Shown: positions 13,509 to 21,971, numbered from the stretch's first letter. The stretch is 23,452 bases of DNA from an archaeon (GCA_024274695.1 JAJSAI010000018.1:1-23452), one strand, 5' to 3'. The notes: generated by a model from the letters alone, not told the origin. Program-made: numbers and translations.

Positions 13509-16388
13509 ATGTTTGACCACAAGACCCTGGCTGAAAAGCACCTGAAAAGATGGGAGGAGATAAACCTTCTTGACAAGAGGTGGGAGAAGAACGCTAAAGG
13601 CAAAAAGTTCTGGTACCTGGACGGCCCGCCTTACGCTAATGCACCCCCTCACATGGGACACGCGCTCACCAGAGCACTCAGGGAAGCAATAATCAAGTAC
13701 CATCTCCTGAAGGGGGATAGGGTAAGGCTCAAGCCAGGGTTTGACACTCACGGTCTTCCTGTGGAGGTTGAGGTCCAGAAAAAACTTGGCCTGACCACGA
13801 GCAAGGAAATAGAAGAGATAGGAGTTGAAAAATTCAACGAGGAATGCAGGAGGAACGCTACCGAACAGCTCTCCATATGGAAGGAGTTCTACAGGGATTA
13901 CGGGTCCAGCAGCATGTGGGACCTTGACAACCCTTACTTCACGTTCAACCCCGACTACGTTTACGCGACCTGGCGGTTCATCAAAAAGGCGCACGAAAAA
14001 GGACTGCTGTACAAGGGCAAGAAGACAGTGCCCTGGTGCCCGAAGTGCTCCACCGCACTTGCGGCTCACGAGGTCACGGAAGGGTACAAGGAAATAGAAG
14101 ACACGTCAGTGTACCTGAGGTTCAAGCTGAAAGGACGGGAGAAAGAATACCTTCTGGTGTGGACCACTACTCCCTGGACCCTGCCGGGGGATGTTGCCGT
14201 TGCAGTGCACCCCGAGTTCACGTACGCGAAGGTGAAGATCGGGGAAGACTACTACTGGATGCTTAAAGACCTTGTTGAGACCCTCACCCAAAAGCTTGGC
14301 GCGGAGAACTATGAAATAGTAGAAGAAAAGCAAGGGAAGGAAATGGAAGGCTGGGAGTACGAGCCGTTCATGTTGCCTGAAGTGCCCCTGCAAGAAGAGA
14401 TCCCGTTCAAGATAATACTCGCGGACTATGTGACCACCGAAGAGGGGACTGGCCTTGTGCACACCGCGCCGGGGTACGGTCCAGAAGACTACGAGTCCGG
14501 CCTGAAGTACGGGCTGCCTGTAGTGTGTACGGTGGACGAGAACGGGATAATGACTCAGGACGCTGGAAAATATGCAGGCATGCCTGTCTTCGAGGCTAAC
14601 AAGAGAATAGCAGAAGACCTGAAGGCCAAGGGAGTGATACTGAAAGAAGAAAAGATAGTGCACAGGTACCCTCACTGCTGGAGGTGCAAGAGCAAGCTGA
14701 TATACAGGGCTTCAGAACAATGGTTCTTCAAAGTGGGACCGCTCATAGACAAAATGCTTGAAGAGAACGAGAAAATAAAGTGGGTCCCGGACTGGGTTGG
14801 GAACAAGAGGTTCAAAGAATGGATAATGAACGCGCGGGACTGGTGCATAAGCAGGCAGAGGTACTGGGGGATCCCCCTGCCCATATGGCAGTGCAAGAAC
14901 GGGCACATTAAGGTCATCGGGTCAAAGAAAGAGTTCCTAGAGCAAGCGAGAGTGCCTGAAGACTTTGACCCTCACAAGCCATACATTGACGAGGTCAAAC
15001 TGAAGTGCGACGAGTGCGGAGAGGAAATGACGAGAGTGCCTGACGTGGCAGACGTTTGGTTTGATTCAGGAGCAGCCCCTTGGGCAAGCTTTTTCGGGGA
15101 CGACGAGGAGTTTGCCAAGTGGTTCCCCGCAGACTTCATACAAGAAGGCCTTGACCAGACCAGGGGCTGGTTCTACACCCTTCTCGTGGAAAGCACCCTC
15201 CTCTACGACCAAACCCCCTTCCTGTCCTGCCTGGTGAACGGACTGGTCCTGGACGAGAAGGGAGAAAAAATGAGCAAGAGCAAAGGGAACGTGACAGACC
15301 CCAGGGACCTCGTGAAAGAGCACGGCGCGGACGTTGTCAGACTATACCTCCTTATCAACAACGCGCCCTGGGAGAACTTCTGTTTTGACAAGGAGAACAT
15401 GAAAAAAGTTGCAGGGGACGTGCTGAACACGTACTGGAACACGTTCCTGTTCGCGAAGAAGTACTTCCAACTGCACGATTACAACGGGGAAAAGCCAATG
15501 CAGTTCGAGCCAGAAGACAGGTGGATCCTGTCACGGGCCAACAGAATGCTGCAGGTCATGGAGAGAGCGTACGATGAAGAGCTTAACACGAACAAGGCCG
15601 CCAGGGCGTGGGTTGATTTTGTGGTCAACGACCTGAGCAAGACGTACATCAAGCTCGTCAGGAACAGGATAAAAGAAGGCAAGAACCGGGAGGCTGTTTA
15701 CTACTGCCTGAAAGAAGCCATAGAGAAGGCAAGCATTGCAGGCTGCACCATAGCTCCCTTCATAACAGAGGAGGTGTACCTCGGCATTTCAGGAAAAGAG
15801 GAGAGCGTTCACCTGGAGGACTGGCCTGAAGCGGACGAGGAACTTATCGACGAAAAGCTTGAGCAGAGGATGGAAAAAGCGAAGCAGATAATAGAGGCAG
15901 GCTTGAGCCTGCGGAACGAGGTGAAAATAAAGGTAAGACAGCCCCTGCCAAAGGTCAGCGTGGAAACAGAAGACCCTGTTGTCATGGATGCTGTTAAGGA
16001 ACTAGGGCACCTGATAAAAGACCAGCTTAACGTGAAGAAGGTCCTGCTGGAGCCAGTCCAGGAGGATCTTGTCAGCAGAGAAGAGCAGTCCTTCAAGATC
16101 GGGCTGGACACAACCATAACGGATGAGCTCAGGAGAGAAGGGTACACGAGAGAGGTCATAAGAGCAATACAACAGGCCAGGAAAGAGCTGGGCCTGGTGG
16201 AAGCAGACAAGGTGATAGTCCAGATAATAGGCGGGGACCAGCTGAGGTCAGATCTTCTCGTGCAGGAAATAAAAGACGCGACAAACACTGTAGAGCTTGA
16301 TATCTCACAGGAGAAGACAGTAGAAGGAAAGGAAAAGAAGGCAAGGCTAGGGGAAGAAAAGGTAACAGTGATAGTCAAGAAAGCTTGA
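13509..16388 (+). CDS. ileS: Isoleucyl-tRNA synthetase
   Basis: This 959-residue class I synthetase charges tRNA-Ile. HMGH lies at 48-51, G-F-D-T-H-G-L-P soon after, then W-C-P-K-C, the CP1 editing domain with W-T-T-T-P-W-T-L-P, C-W-R-C, W-C-I-S-R-Q-R-Y-W-G, and K-M-S-K-S at 587-591. The C-terminal region is that of archaeal IleRS. The intact S-R-Q-R here is a useful contrast with the TAA-bearing valS. The ATG at 13509 is chosen because AAGGTGG (13497-13503) lies five bases upstream; a TTG at 13494 is in frame but less likely. The gene is GC-rich (34/60 at 15001-15060), and its start follows an AT-rich operon with no clear promoter of its own. Confidence 0.97.
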   Translation: MFDHKTLAEKHLKRWEEINLLDKRWEKNAKGKKFWYLDGPPYANAPPHMGHALTRALREAIIKYHLLKGDRVRLKPGFDTHGLPVEVEVQKKLGLTTSKEIEEIGVEKFNEECRRNATEQLSIWKEFYRDYGSSSMWDLDNPYFTFNPDYVYATWRFIKKAHEKGLLYKGKKTVPWCPKCSTALAAHEVTEGYKEIEDTSVYLRFKLKGREKEYLLVWTTTPWTLPGDVAVAVHPEFTYAKVKIGEDYYWMLKDLVETLTQKLGAENYEIVEEKQGKEMEGWEYEPFMLPEVPLQEEIPFKIILADYVTTEEGTGLVHTAPGYGPEDYESGLKYGLPVVCTVDENGIMTQDAGKYAGMPVFEANKRIAEDLKAKGVILKEEKIVHRYPHCWRCKSKLIYRASEQWFFKVGPLIDKMLEENEKIKWVPDWVGNKRFKEWIMNARDWCISRQRYWGIPLPIWQCKNGHIKVIGSKKEFLEQARVPEDFDPHKPYIDEVKLKCDECGEEMTRVPDVADVWFDSGAAPWASFFGDDEEFAKWFPADFIQEGLDQTRGWFYTLLVESTLLYDQTPFLSCLVNGLVLDEKGEKMSKSKGNVTDPRDLVKEHGADVVRLYLLINNAPWENFCFDKENMKKVAGDVLNTYWNTFLFAKKYFQLHDYNGEKPMQFEPEDRWILSRANRMLQVMERAYDEELNTNKAARAWVDFVVNDLSKTYIKLVRNRIKEGKNREAVYYCLKEAIEKASIAGCTIAPFITEEVYLGISGKEESVHLEDWPEADEELIDEKLEQRMEKAKQIIEAGLSLRNEVKIKVRQPLPKVSVETEDPVVMDAVKELGHLIKDQLNVKKVLLEPVQEDLVSREEQSFKIGLDTTITDELRREGYTREVIRAIQQARKELGLVEADKVIVQIIGGDQLRSDLLVQEIKDATNTVELDISQEKTVEGKEKKARLGEEKVTVIVKKA

Positions 16389-16595
16389 AAGGGAAAAACA
16401 AAAAAAAGGGAGAGAAAAAGGCTTCAAGCCACGGTGTGCAGGAAGAGGCTCACCCAACCTAAACGGCCGTTATAATAAAGTGCACAAAATAGTATATAAA
16501 GTTAACGGGAAAACAGCTTTTTACACGACAAAAAACCGTGTTCAAAATATTACTGCCGTAAAAAATACGCTAAATCAATTTTTCCTTTGGTTTTA

Positions 16596-16741
16596 TTCCA
16601 GGAAGATCATGTTTTGCGCGCGTTTCTCCGGAAAAAATTCAAATTTAGCCCGTTTCTCCAGGAAGAACGGCCAAAACATGGTTGGAAAAACAGCGGTATT
16701 TACGAGTTAAAAGCACTGTTTTCCGGAAGACTTCCGAAAAC
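16596..16741 (+). repeat. Repeated near-palindromic motif, consensus TTCTCC(A)GGAAGA
   Basis: Four copies are visible: TTCCAGGAAGA at 16596-16606, TCTCCGGAAAAA from 16625, TTTCTCCAGGAAGAA from 16653, and TTTTCCGGAAGA from 16719. The middle two share an identical CGTTTCTCC. Centres are spaced about 30, 30 and 65 bases, close to whole helical turns. In addition CATGTTTTG (16608-16616) and CAAAACATG (16672-16680) are perfect inverted arms that enclose two copies. The last copy is part of a palindrome with CGGAAG and CTTCCG arms (16724-16736) extended by GTTTT/AAAAC. Confidence 0.55.
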
Positions 16742-16749
16742 AACCCTAA

Positions 16750-16762
16750 CTTTTATATATTT
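16750..16762 (+). promoter_or_regulatory. TATA box of the Lrp/AsnC gene
   Basis: cttttatatattt is centred about 26 bases before the ATG at 16782, which fits a leaderless transcript. The bulged palindrome at 16718-16741 ends nine bases upstream, where an activator or autoregulator could act. Confidence 0.55.
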
Positions 16763-16781
16763 TTACGTGAGAAAAAGGATC

Positions 16782-17240
16782 ATGGCGTACGAGCTGGACG
16801 AGCTGGACAAACAGATTCTCAACCTACTGCAGGAGAACGCCAGGATGAAAAATTCTGAGATCGCGCAGAGGCTCGGAAAGCCCACGAGCACCATTTACGA
16901 GAGAATAAAGAAACTGGAAAAAGAAGGGATAATAAAAGGATACAAGGCAGTCATTGACTACGAAAAAGTAGGATACAAGATCGTTGGGTTCATCCTCGGG
17001 GAGCCTAAGTACACTGAAGATCTTGATTGGGTGGAGGTTGGCAAAAAACTTGCCAGAATCCCGGGAGTACAGGAGGTATACTTCCTGACAGGACAGGATG
17101 ACTATCTCCTCAAGCTCAGGGCCAGGGACTCTGATGACTACTCCAGGATCACGCAGGAAGCAGCAAAGATACTTTCAAAAAACGCTAGGGGAATGCTGTG
17201 CCCTAAGGTCCTGCTTGAAGAGAGCAGGATAGAACTGTGA
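16782..17240 (+). CDS. Lrp/AsnC family transcriptional regulator
   Basis: This 152-residue protein has a typical N-terminal winged helix: L-D-E-L-D-K-Q-I-L-N-L-L at the start, a recognition helix around L-G-K-P-T-S-T-I-Y-E-R-I, then E-G-I-I-K-G-Y. A C-terminal RAM/ligand domain follows, containing I-P-G-V-Q-E-V-Y and T-G-Q-D-D-Y-L-L-K. These regulators form octamers and sense amino acids or related metabolites. The start is ATG 16782 because of the TATA spacing; a longer frame upstream overlaps the operator-like region. The stop overlaps a methyltransferase gene. Repeated motifs upstream suggest autoregulation. Confidence 0.93.
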   Translation: MAYELDELDKQILNLLQENARMKNSEIAQRLGKPTSTIYERIKKLEKEGIIKGYKAVIDYEKVGYKIVGFILGEPKYTEDLDWVEVGKKLARIPGVQEVYFLTGQDDYLLKLRARDSDDYSRITQEAAKILSKNARGMLCPKVLLEESRIEL

Positions 17241-17974
17241 TGCTCATGAACGTTCTTGAGTTCCCTGACGGAAGTATAAAAGGAAGCAAACTGAAGTTCA
17301 TAGAAGAACTGGAGATGAGCCAGTACAAGAAATGGCAGGATATATACAAAGAGATAGGTGCTGTGCAGACAAACCCCAGCGCCTTCGTGCAAGAAGCAGT
17401 GCCAGTGCTCAAAAAGTACGGGGTAAAGAGGGTCCTTGACCTGGGCTGCGGCACCGGAAGGAACACAAGGTACCTGGCTAAACAAGGCTTTCAGGTCATG
17501 GGGGTGGACAAGTCCCCTGACGCTATAGAGATAGCCAGAATAAAGAGCCCAAGCATCAAATTCGAGGTTGCCGATGCGAGGGAAATCCCGTTCCCGGAAA
17601 ATGCGTTTGATGCCGTGGTATGTACTCATGTTATAGAGCATCATCTTGAGGACGAGATAAAGAAGATCATAAGCGAGATCGCGAGAGTAACCAGAAAGGG
17701 AGGCCTGCTGGTCCTTAGCACGATTTCTTCAAGGGACTCTGCTTTCGGCACTGGTAAGCGGCTTGCTGAGAACACGTACATTGGGCTGGACTCTTTCTGG
17801 GATGGTGGGGAAATCCATCATTTCTTCACAAGAACAGAACTAGTGAACCTCCTCGGAAGGTATTATGATCTTCTGGACATAAGGCACAGCACCTACCACA
17901 ATTTTGACCCCTCCAGCGAAGGATACCACAAGATCAAGATAGCCCACTGGCACGTTATAGGAATAAAAAGGTGA
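17237..17974 (+). CDS. Class I SAM-dependent methyltransferase (methyltransferase-11 type)
   Basis: This 245-residue protein has the SAM-binding motif V-L-D-L-G-C-G-T-G at 66-74, the acidic D91 after strand 2, A-D-A at 107-109, and a motif IV/V region F-D-A-V-V-C-T-H-V-I-E-H. A segment of about 60 residues precedes motif I and a mixed C-terminal region with several histidines follows. The substrate is unknown; the small-molecule or lipid subclass is likely. It is coupled to the Lrp-like gene: GTG 17237 shares GTGA with its stop, and ATG 17240 is an alternative start. A regulator-enzyme pair is implied. Confidence 0.85.
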   Translation: MMLMNVLEFPDGSIKGSKLKFIEELEMSQYKKWQDIYKEIGAVQTNPSAFVQEAVPVLKKYGVKRVLDLGCGTGRNTRYLAKQGFQVMGVDKSPDAIEIARIKSPSIKFEVADAREIPFPENAFDAVVCTHVIEHHLEDEIKKIISEIARVTRKGGLLVLSTISSRDSAFGTGKRLAENTYIGLDSFWDGGEIHHFFTRTELVNLLGRYYDLLDIRHSTYHNFDPSSEGYHKIKIAHWHVIGIKR

Positions 17975-17985
17975 CGGCAGGACCT

Positions 17986-19092
17986 TTACCTTTTCCTCTT
18001 GCGCTTGTACCCTGGCACGAGAGGCCTTATCTCCTCTTCCTCTATCTGCTTGGCTTTGGCGTAGAGTCTGTCAGCCGTCCTCAAGCGCACGGCAGAGTTT
18101 GCCAGGAACCTTATGAAAGGATCAGGTGACCTTATGGCCTCGGCCCGTTTCTCGCGGGGCATGGAGTAGAACCATGATTCCACTTCCTTTTTCAGTTTCC
18201 TGGGAAGAGGATTCCTCCGGCCCGGCCAGTACCACCTGCGCAGGTTCTTTATGTCAGAGATTATCCTCTGCCACACCCTGTCAGCGTCTTCCTCTGTTTT
18301 CGCCCGCACGCCCCTCGCCTCCATGAAAGAAGGCAGACTCACGGGAAGGCTCTGTCCTATTATACTCCCATCATCCGCCACCTTCAGAGGAGGCGTTTTC
18401 CTCTGGCTCACGAGATGCTTCCTCTGGAACAGGTTCACGTACTCTGACCTGAACTCCTCGTACTCTGCAGCGGCCCTCACCCGGTACAGATTAGCCTCCC
18501 ACACTTTCCTCACTGCTTCAGCTTCCTTGCCTGGAGGGGCTTCTCTCAGGGCCCTTTCTATCTCCTCATGCAATTTTACTCCTGCTATTCTCCACGCGTC
18601 CAGATACGCTCGCGCGGGATGCACGGTCATTTTCTGCAGGGCCCAGCTTATCCTGTCAATCTCCTTGGCGAACTCTTTTTGGATCCTGCGTATCTCAGGA
18701 GTCTGGGGCCCGAGGAACGCGAACCTTTCAAGGTCTATCACGGGAGTGTGGAGCAGGAATATGCTGGCGGCTTCCTTGGCTTTCTGCGGGTCAACGAACC
18801 CAGGGCGGGACAAGTCCAGCCTTTTCCGGCCCTTCTCGTCCTTCTTCCACCCGAACAAAGACCAGAGCTCCCGAACCTCTCTCCTGTAGCTCTTGGGCAC
18901 GTACTTGAGGTTGTAGCCTTCAGGCCCGGGCAGCAGGGCGTACGCCAGCAGTGCAAGATCCCTTTTTACGGTCTCGTAGGAAACGTTGTGCAAGCGCGCG
19001 AACCTCTCGAGAGACGCGTACCTTATCTCGTCCCTGTTCTCGTGCACGTAGTCAACAAGCTCCTTCAGCCTCTCAAGGCGTTTCCTGTCCAT
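17986..19092 (-). CDS. Unknown 368-residue basic protein with N-terminal HTH-like segment
   Basis: I do not recognise this family. Residues 25-52 (A-S-L-E-R-F-A-R-L-H-N-V-S-Y-E-T-V-K-R-D) look like a helix-turn-helix of the DeoR or sigma-region-4 style. The rest is mostly alpha-helical with many charged residues, W-rich patches (for example R-R-W-Y-W-P-G-R-R-N-P near 290), and a C-terminus ending K-R-K-R-K-R. No catalytic motif or membrane segment is evident. Its ATG at 19092 lies about 27 bases below a TATA-like gtttaaaag on the complement, so leaderless transcription is likely. It is GC-rich like its neighbours, converges on the methyltransferase with an 11-base gap, and diverges from the thermosome gene. 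A nucleic-acid-binding role is an inference. Confidence 0.75.
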   Translation of the reverse strand: MDRKRLERLKELVDYVHENRDEIRYASLERFARLHNVSYETVKRDLALLAYALLPGPEGYNLKYVPKSYRREVRELWSLFGWKKDEKGRKRLDLSRPGFVDPQKAKEAASIFLLHTPVIDLERFAFLGPQTPEIRRIQKEFAKEIDRISWALQKMTVHPARAYLDAWRIAGVKLHEEIERALREAPPGKEAEAVRKVWEANLYRVRAAAEYEEFRSEYVNLFQRKHLVSQRKTPPLKVADDGSIIGQSLPVSLPSFMEARGVRAKTEEDADRVWQRIISDIKNLRRWYWPGRRNPLPRKLKKEVESWFYSMPREKRAEAIRSPDPFIRFLANSAVRLRTADRLYAKAKQIEEEEIRPLVPGYKRKRKR

Positions 19093-19102
19093 GCAAGGTT
19101 AG

Positions 19103-19160
19103 AAGGACGAAATCCTTTTAAACCCCTTCAGAAGAAAAGATGATGGACATCCACTTATAC
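19103..19160. promoter_or_regulatory. Divergent promoters of the HTH-like gene and the thermosome
   Basis: tccttttaaac (19113-19123) is the minus-strand TATA of the HTH-like gene and overlaps one arm of a short inverted repeat AAGGA/TCCTT (19103-19107 and 19113-19117). cttata (19154-19159) is a plus-strand TATA candidate; initiation about 26 bases later would leave a leader that contains the AAAGGAGGT site at 19186-19193 for the thermosome. Confidence 0.4.
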
Positions 19161-19202
19161 GATTCCTGTTAACAAAAAACGGGTAAAGGAGGTAGATGAC
19201 TG

Positions 19203-20834
19203 ATGGCACAGGCAACACAGCCTATAATGATACTCCCTGAAGGAGCCACCAGGGTTCTCGGCAGGGACGCTCAGAGGACCAACATACTCGTGGGAAGGGC
19301 AGTGGCGACAGCTGTCAAGACAACCCTGGGACCGAAGGGCATGGACAAGATGCTCGTGGACGAAATAGGGGACATAACCATAACCAATGACGGAGCAACA
19401 ATCCTCGAAGAAATGCAGATAGAGCACCCTGCCGGGAAGATGCTGGTAGAGGTTGCCAAAACCCAGGACGAGGAAACCGGGGACGGAACAACCACTGCGG
19501 TGGTAATAGCTGGAGAGCTTCTGAAAAAAGCAGAGAGCCTCCTGGACCAGGAGATACACCCCAGCGTGATAATAAAAGGATACAGGATGGCTCAGGAAAA
19601 AGCATCCCAGATCCTGGACGAGATATCAGAACCGATAACCCCAGAGGACACCGAGAAGCTCACGAGAGTGTGCATAACCACAATGGGCAGCAAGGGAGTC
19701 ATCGGAGGAGCCAGAGAAAAGCTAGCGCAAGTGGTGGTGGAAGCGGTAAAGCAAGTGGCGGAAGAGAAGAACGGCAAGATAGTCATAGACGAGGACTACA
19801 TCAAGATCGAGAAAAAGCAGGGAGGAGACCTGAACGACACCGAGCTGATAAAAGGAGTTGTCATAGACAAGGAAAGAGTTCACAGCGCAATGCCGAAAGT
19901 GGTCAAGAACGCTAAGATCGCTCTCATTGACGCCCCTCTCGAGATAAAGAAGACCGAGACGGACGCTGAGATAAGCATCACAAGCCCCGAACAACTGCAG
20001 GCGTTCCTGAACCAGGAAGAGAAAATGCTCAAGGAAATGGTGGAAAAGATAGCCAGCACAGGAGCAACAGTAGTGTTCTGCCAGAAGGGCATTGATGACC
20101 TGGCACAGCACTACCTCGCGAAGGCGGGAATTTACGCTGTCAGGAGAGTCAAGAAATCAGACATGGAAAAGCTTGCTCTGGCAACAGGAGCAAAGGTCGT
20201 GAGCAGCCTGCATGATCTGACACCAGAAGACCTGGGAAGCGCTGAACTCGTGGAAGAGAGGAAGATTGCAGGAGAGGCCATGACCTTCGTGGAAGGCTGC
20301 GTTGACCCCAAGGCAGTGACAATCCTCATCAGGGGAGGAACAGAGCACGTGGTTGACGAGGCAGAAAGAGCAGTAGTAGACGGAATCGGATCCGTGAGCA
20401 GCGCGATAGAACTCGGAGAAATAGTACCAGGAGGAGGAGCAGTAGAAACAGAGCTGGCCCTCAGGCTCAGGGACTATGCCAAAGAGATAGGAGGAAGGGA
20501 ACAGCTTGCCATCGAAGCCTTCGCAGAAGCTCTCGAAGTGATACCAAGGACCCTGGCAGAGAGCGCGGGAATGGACCCAATAGACACTCTGGTAAGCCTA
20601 AGGACACAGCACGCTCAGGGCAACAAGAACATAGGAGTAAACGTGATGGAGTCCAACATAGCAGACATGCTGGAGCAGAAGGTGATAGACCCGACCAAGG
20701 TCAAGAAGCAGGCGATCGCCTCAGCCGCAGAAGCAGCAGAAATGATCCTGAAGATAGACGACATAATAGCGGCCAGCAAGAAATCAGCAGGAGAAGAAAC
20801 GGGAAGCAAAGGATTTGGAGGAGAGTTCGACTAA
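19203..20834 (+). CDS. thsA: Thermosome subunit (group II chaperonin)
   Basis: This 543-residue protein is full length for an archaeal thermosome subunit, an ATP-driven double-ring folding machine in the cytoplasm. It has L-G-P-K-G-M-D near 42-48, N-D-G-A-T-I near 62-67, and the ATPase motif G-D-G-T-T at 93-97. Later G-G-A-V-E-T-E-L-A near the second ATP site is also standard. The C-terminal tail G-F-G-G-E-F-D is short and lacks the repeated G-G-M common in the family. AAAGGAGGT at 19186-19193 lies nine bases before the ATG at 19203; another ATG at 19196 is out of frame. Only one subunit gene is seen in the window. Confidence 0.98.
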   Translation: MAQATQPIMILPEGATRVLGRDAQRTNILVGRAVATAVKTTLGPKGMDKMLVDEIGDITITNDGATILEEMQIEHPAGKMLVEVAKTQDEETGDGTTTAVVIAGELLKKAESLLDQEIHPSVIIKGYRMAQEKASQILDEISEPITPEDTEKLTRVCITTMGSKGVIGGAREKLAQVVVEAVKQVAEEKNGKIVIDEDYIKIEKKQGGDLNDTELIKGVVIDKERVHSAMPKVVKNAKIALIDAPLEIKKTETDAEISITSPEQLQAFLNQEEKMLKEMVEKIASTGATVVFCQKGIDDLAQHYLAKAGIYAVRRVKKSDMEKLALATGAKVVSSLHDLTPEDLGSAELVEERKIAGEAMTFVEGCVDPKAVTILIRGGTEHVVDEAERAVVDGIGSVSSAIELGEIVPGGGAVETELALRLRDYAKEIGGREQLAIEAFAEALEVIPRTLAESAGMDPIDTLVSLRTQHAQGNKNIGVNVMESNIADMLEQKVIDPTKVKKQAIASAAEAAEMILKIDDIIAASKKSAGEETGSKGFGGEFD

Positions 20835-20858
20835 ACTCTCCCTCTTTTAAACCCCCTT

Positions 20859-21242
20859 TCAGCCGCCTCTTTTCCCAAACTCTTTCTCTGCCCAGCGCAC
20901 GTGGTCCAACAGTGCGGTCACCGCGTCCTTCCTGAGCTCGTAGTCCACGAGCCCTCTGGAGTAAGCCTCCATCACCAGATCGTACAGCATGTAAGCCAGG
21001 GAATAGTACTCCGCGGGGGTCACTTCCTCTGGAATGAAACCCACCGGCCTGAACAAGGAGCAGAATGAGATCACGTCCTCCAGCAAGCTCGGAGAGTGTA
21101 TCGCGTCATGCTTTTTGCGGGACAGGATAACCATCTCAAGAATCCTGAACATGTCCACGTGCTTCTCTGCAAGCCGCCGCGCCTGCTCCCTCGCGTGCTC
21201 CTCCCTAAGCATTCTGAGCACACGATAGTGTCCCGCGCCCAT
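20859..21242 (-). CDS. Unknown 127-residue helical protein
   Basis: I do not recognise this family. The sequence is almost all alpha-helical with alternating charged residues: R-V-L-R-M-L-R-E-E-H at the start, a central S-F-C-S-L-F-R-P-V-G-F-I-P-E-E-V-T-P hinge, and amphipathic helices after it. No membrane segment or catalytic motif is evident. The ATG at 21242 lies 25-33 bases below cttttatac on the complement (21267-21275), so a leaderless start is likely. It converges on the thermosome with a 24-base gap and is divergent from the Cas4-like gene. Confidence 0.7.
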   Translation of the reverse strand: MGAGHYRVLRMLREEHAREQARRLAEKHVDMFRILEMVILSRKKHDAIHSPSLLEDVISFCSLFRPVGFIPEEVTPAEYYSLAYMLYDLVMEAYSRGLVDYELRKDAVTALLDHVRWAEKEFGKRGG

Positions 21243-21304
21243 CCGAAAAACAATTACGCGGGGAAAGTATAAAAGACTTTGTCACGAAATTCCTGAAAAC
21301 TCGC

Positions 21305-21340
21305 CACGCGCGCGGGCGAAAAACTTTTTTCGCGCGCGTG
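21305..21340. promoter_or_regulatory. Perfect 10-bp CG-rich inverted repeat before the Cas4-like gene
   Basis: CACGCGCGCG (21305-21314) and CGCGCGCGTG (21331-21340) are perfect inverted arms around a 16-base spacer with an A/T-rich core, aaaaactttttt. The spacer sits about 24-35 bases before the ATG at 21354, where the TATA element should be, so the arms may be an operator framing the promoter. If transcription instead began from gtataaaag at 21267-21275, the repeat would be a hairpin in the leader. Confidence 0.5.
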
Positions 21341-21353
21341 CCTTGTTACTAGC

Positions 21354-21971
21354 ATGCCACGGTTCCTTAACTTCAGCCTGTTCGTGCCCTTCCACTACTG
21401 CAAGTACCAGGTCTACCTTTCAGAGTACCTGGGGATCAAAGCGCCCGCGTCCCCAGCGCTTGTTATCGGGCGGGAGAGGCACGAGCAGCTGGAACGAGAA
21501 TTCCTGCTGGAAGCAGAAGAGGTTGAAGTGCCCTTGCCAGAACTTGTGGGCAGGGTTCTGGAGGGCCTGGAGCCCGCGTTCGTGACCCGGGAGGTTCCCC
21601 TGTTCTCGCGTTCCCTGATGCTCAAGGGAAGGGCTGACGAGATCGAAGTGCATCCTGACAAAGCAGTTATCACGGACGACAAGCCCCGGTTGTCCGAGGG
21701 GGGCGCGAGCCAGGCGCTCGCGTACTCTCTTGCCTTCAAGGAACAGTTCCTTTTCCCAGGCAAGATCATGGCAAGGGTAAGACACAGGGACACCCTTGAA
21801 GACTTGTGGGCCGAGTGGCTGAACAGGAGTCACGTGCGCAGGATAAAAAAGGAGGCTGCTGAAATGCACGCGATCGCGGAAGGAAGAGAGCCGGAACCCT
21901 GTAGGAACCCGTTGAAGTGCTCCAAGTGCAGGTACCGTACAGTGTGCCCTGCCGCGGAAAGCAAGGAATAA
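21354..21971 (+). CDS. Cas4-like PD-(D/E)XK nuclease with iron-sulfur cysteines
   Basis: This 205-residue protein shows Cas4/RecB-family features. C16 lies in the N-terminal H-Y-C-K-Y, G-R-E-R-H at 39-43 supplies the motif I histidine, D95 is in G-R-A-D-E, D108-D109-K110 is the (D/E)xK core, and Q120-A-L-A-Y124 is the QxxxY motif. C189-x2-C192-x5-C198 near the C-terminus could complete a 4Fe-4S cluster with C16; C183 is an extra cysteine. Such enzymes cut single-stranded DNA ends. No cas1, cas2 or CRISPR array is present here, so it is a stand-alone member, perhaps acting in repair. The start is ATG 21354. Confidence 0.88.
   Translation: MPRFLNFSLFVPFHYCKYQVYLSEYLGIKAPASPALVIGRERHEQLEREFLLEAEEVEVPLPELVGRVLEGLEPAFVTREVPLFSRSLMLKGRADEIEVHPDKAVITDDKPRLSEGGASQALAYSLAFKEQFLFPGKIMARVRHRDTLEDLWAEWLNRSHVRRIKKEAAEMHAIAEGREPEPCRNPLKCSKCRYRTVCPAAESKE

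Larger units (their letters stand above)
16389..16781 (+). other. 393-base non-coding stretch between ileS and the Lrp gene
   Basis: I see no credible gene here: a 76-codon frame from GTG 16480 has no supporting site and its internal similarity mirrors DNA repeats. The stretch starts with an A/G-rich run after ileS and holds a TATA-like agtataaag-type element near 16488-16500. It then contains a set of TCTCC(A)GGAA motifs, a 9-bp inverted repeat and an 11-bp bulged palindrome, and ends with the TATA box of the Lrp gene. A short RNA started near 16525 is possible but unsupported. Confidence 0.6.

Noticed and set aside
5300-13520. Transposon or integrative element ends around the island
   Set aside because: I looked for terminal inverted or direct repeats, an integrase and a tRNA target by eye and saw none.
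14106-14675. Long antisense ORF in ileS
   Set aside because: It is a shadow of the ileS frame in GC-rich sequence, with no start signal or recognisable domain; the same applies to antisense frames in proS, the thermosome and the flippase gene.
16480-16710. 76-codon ORF from GTG 16480
   Set aside because: The start lies upstream of the TATA-like element, no ribosome binding site is seen, and its internal similarity mirrors the repeated DNA motifs.
19139-19202. C/D box small RNA (gatgatgg ... ctga)
   Set aside because: The C box is imperfect, no internal C'/D' pair is present, and the stretch is better explained as the thermosome promoter and leader.
21354-21971. CRISPR-Cas adaptation module
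   Set aside because: A Cas4-like gene is present but there is no cas1, cas2 or repeat-spacer array in the window.
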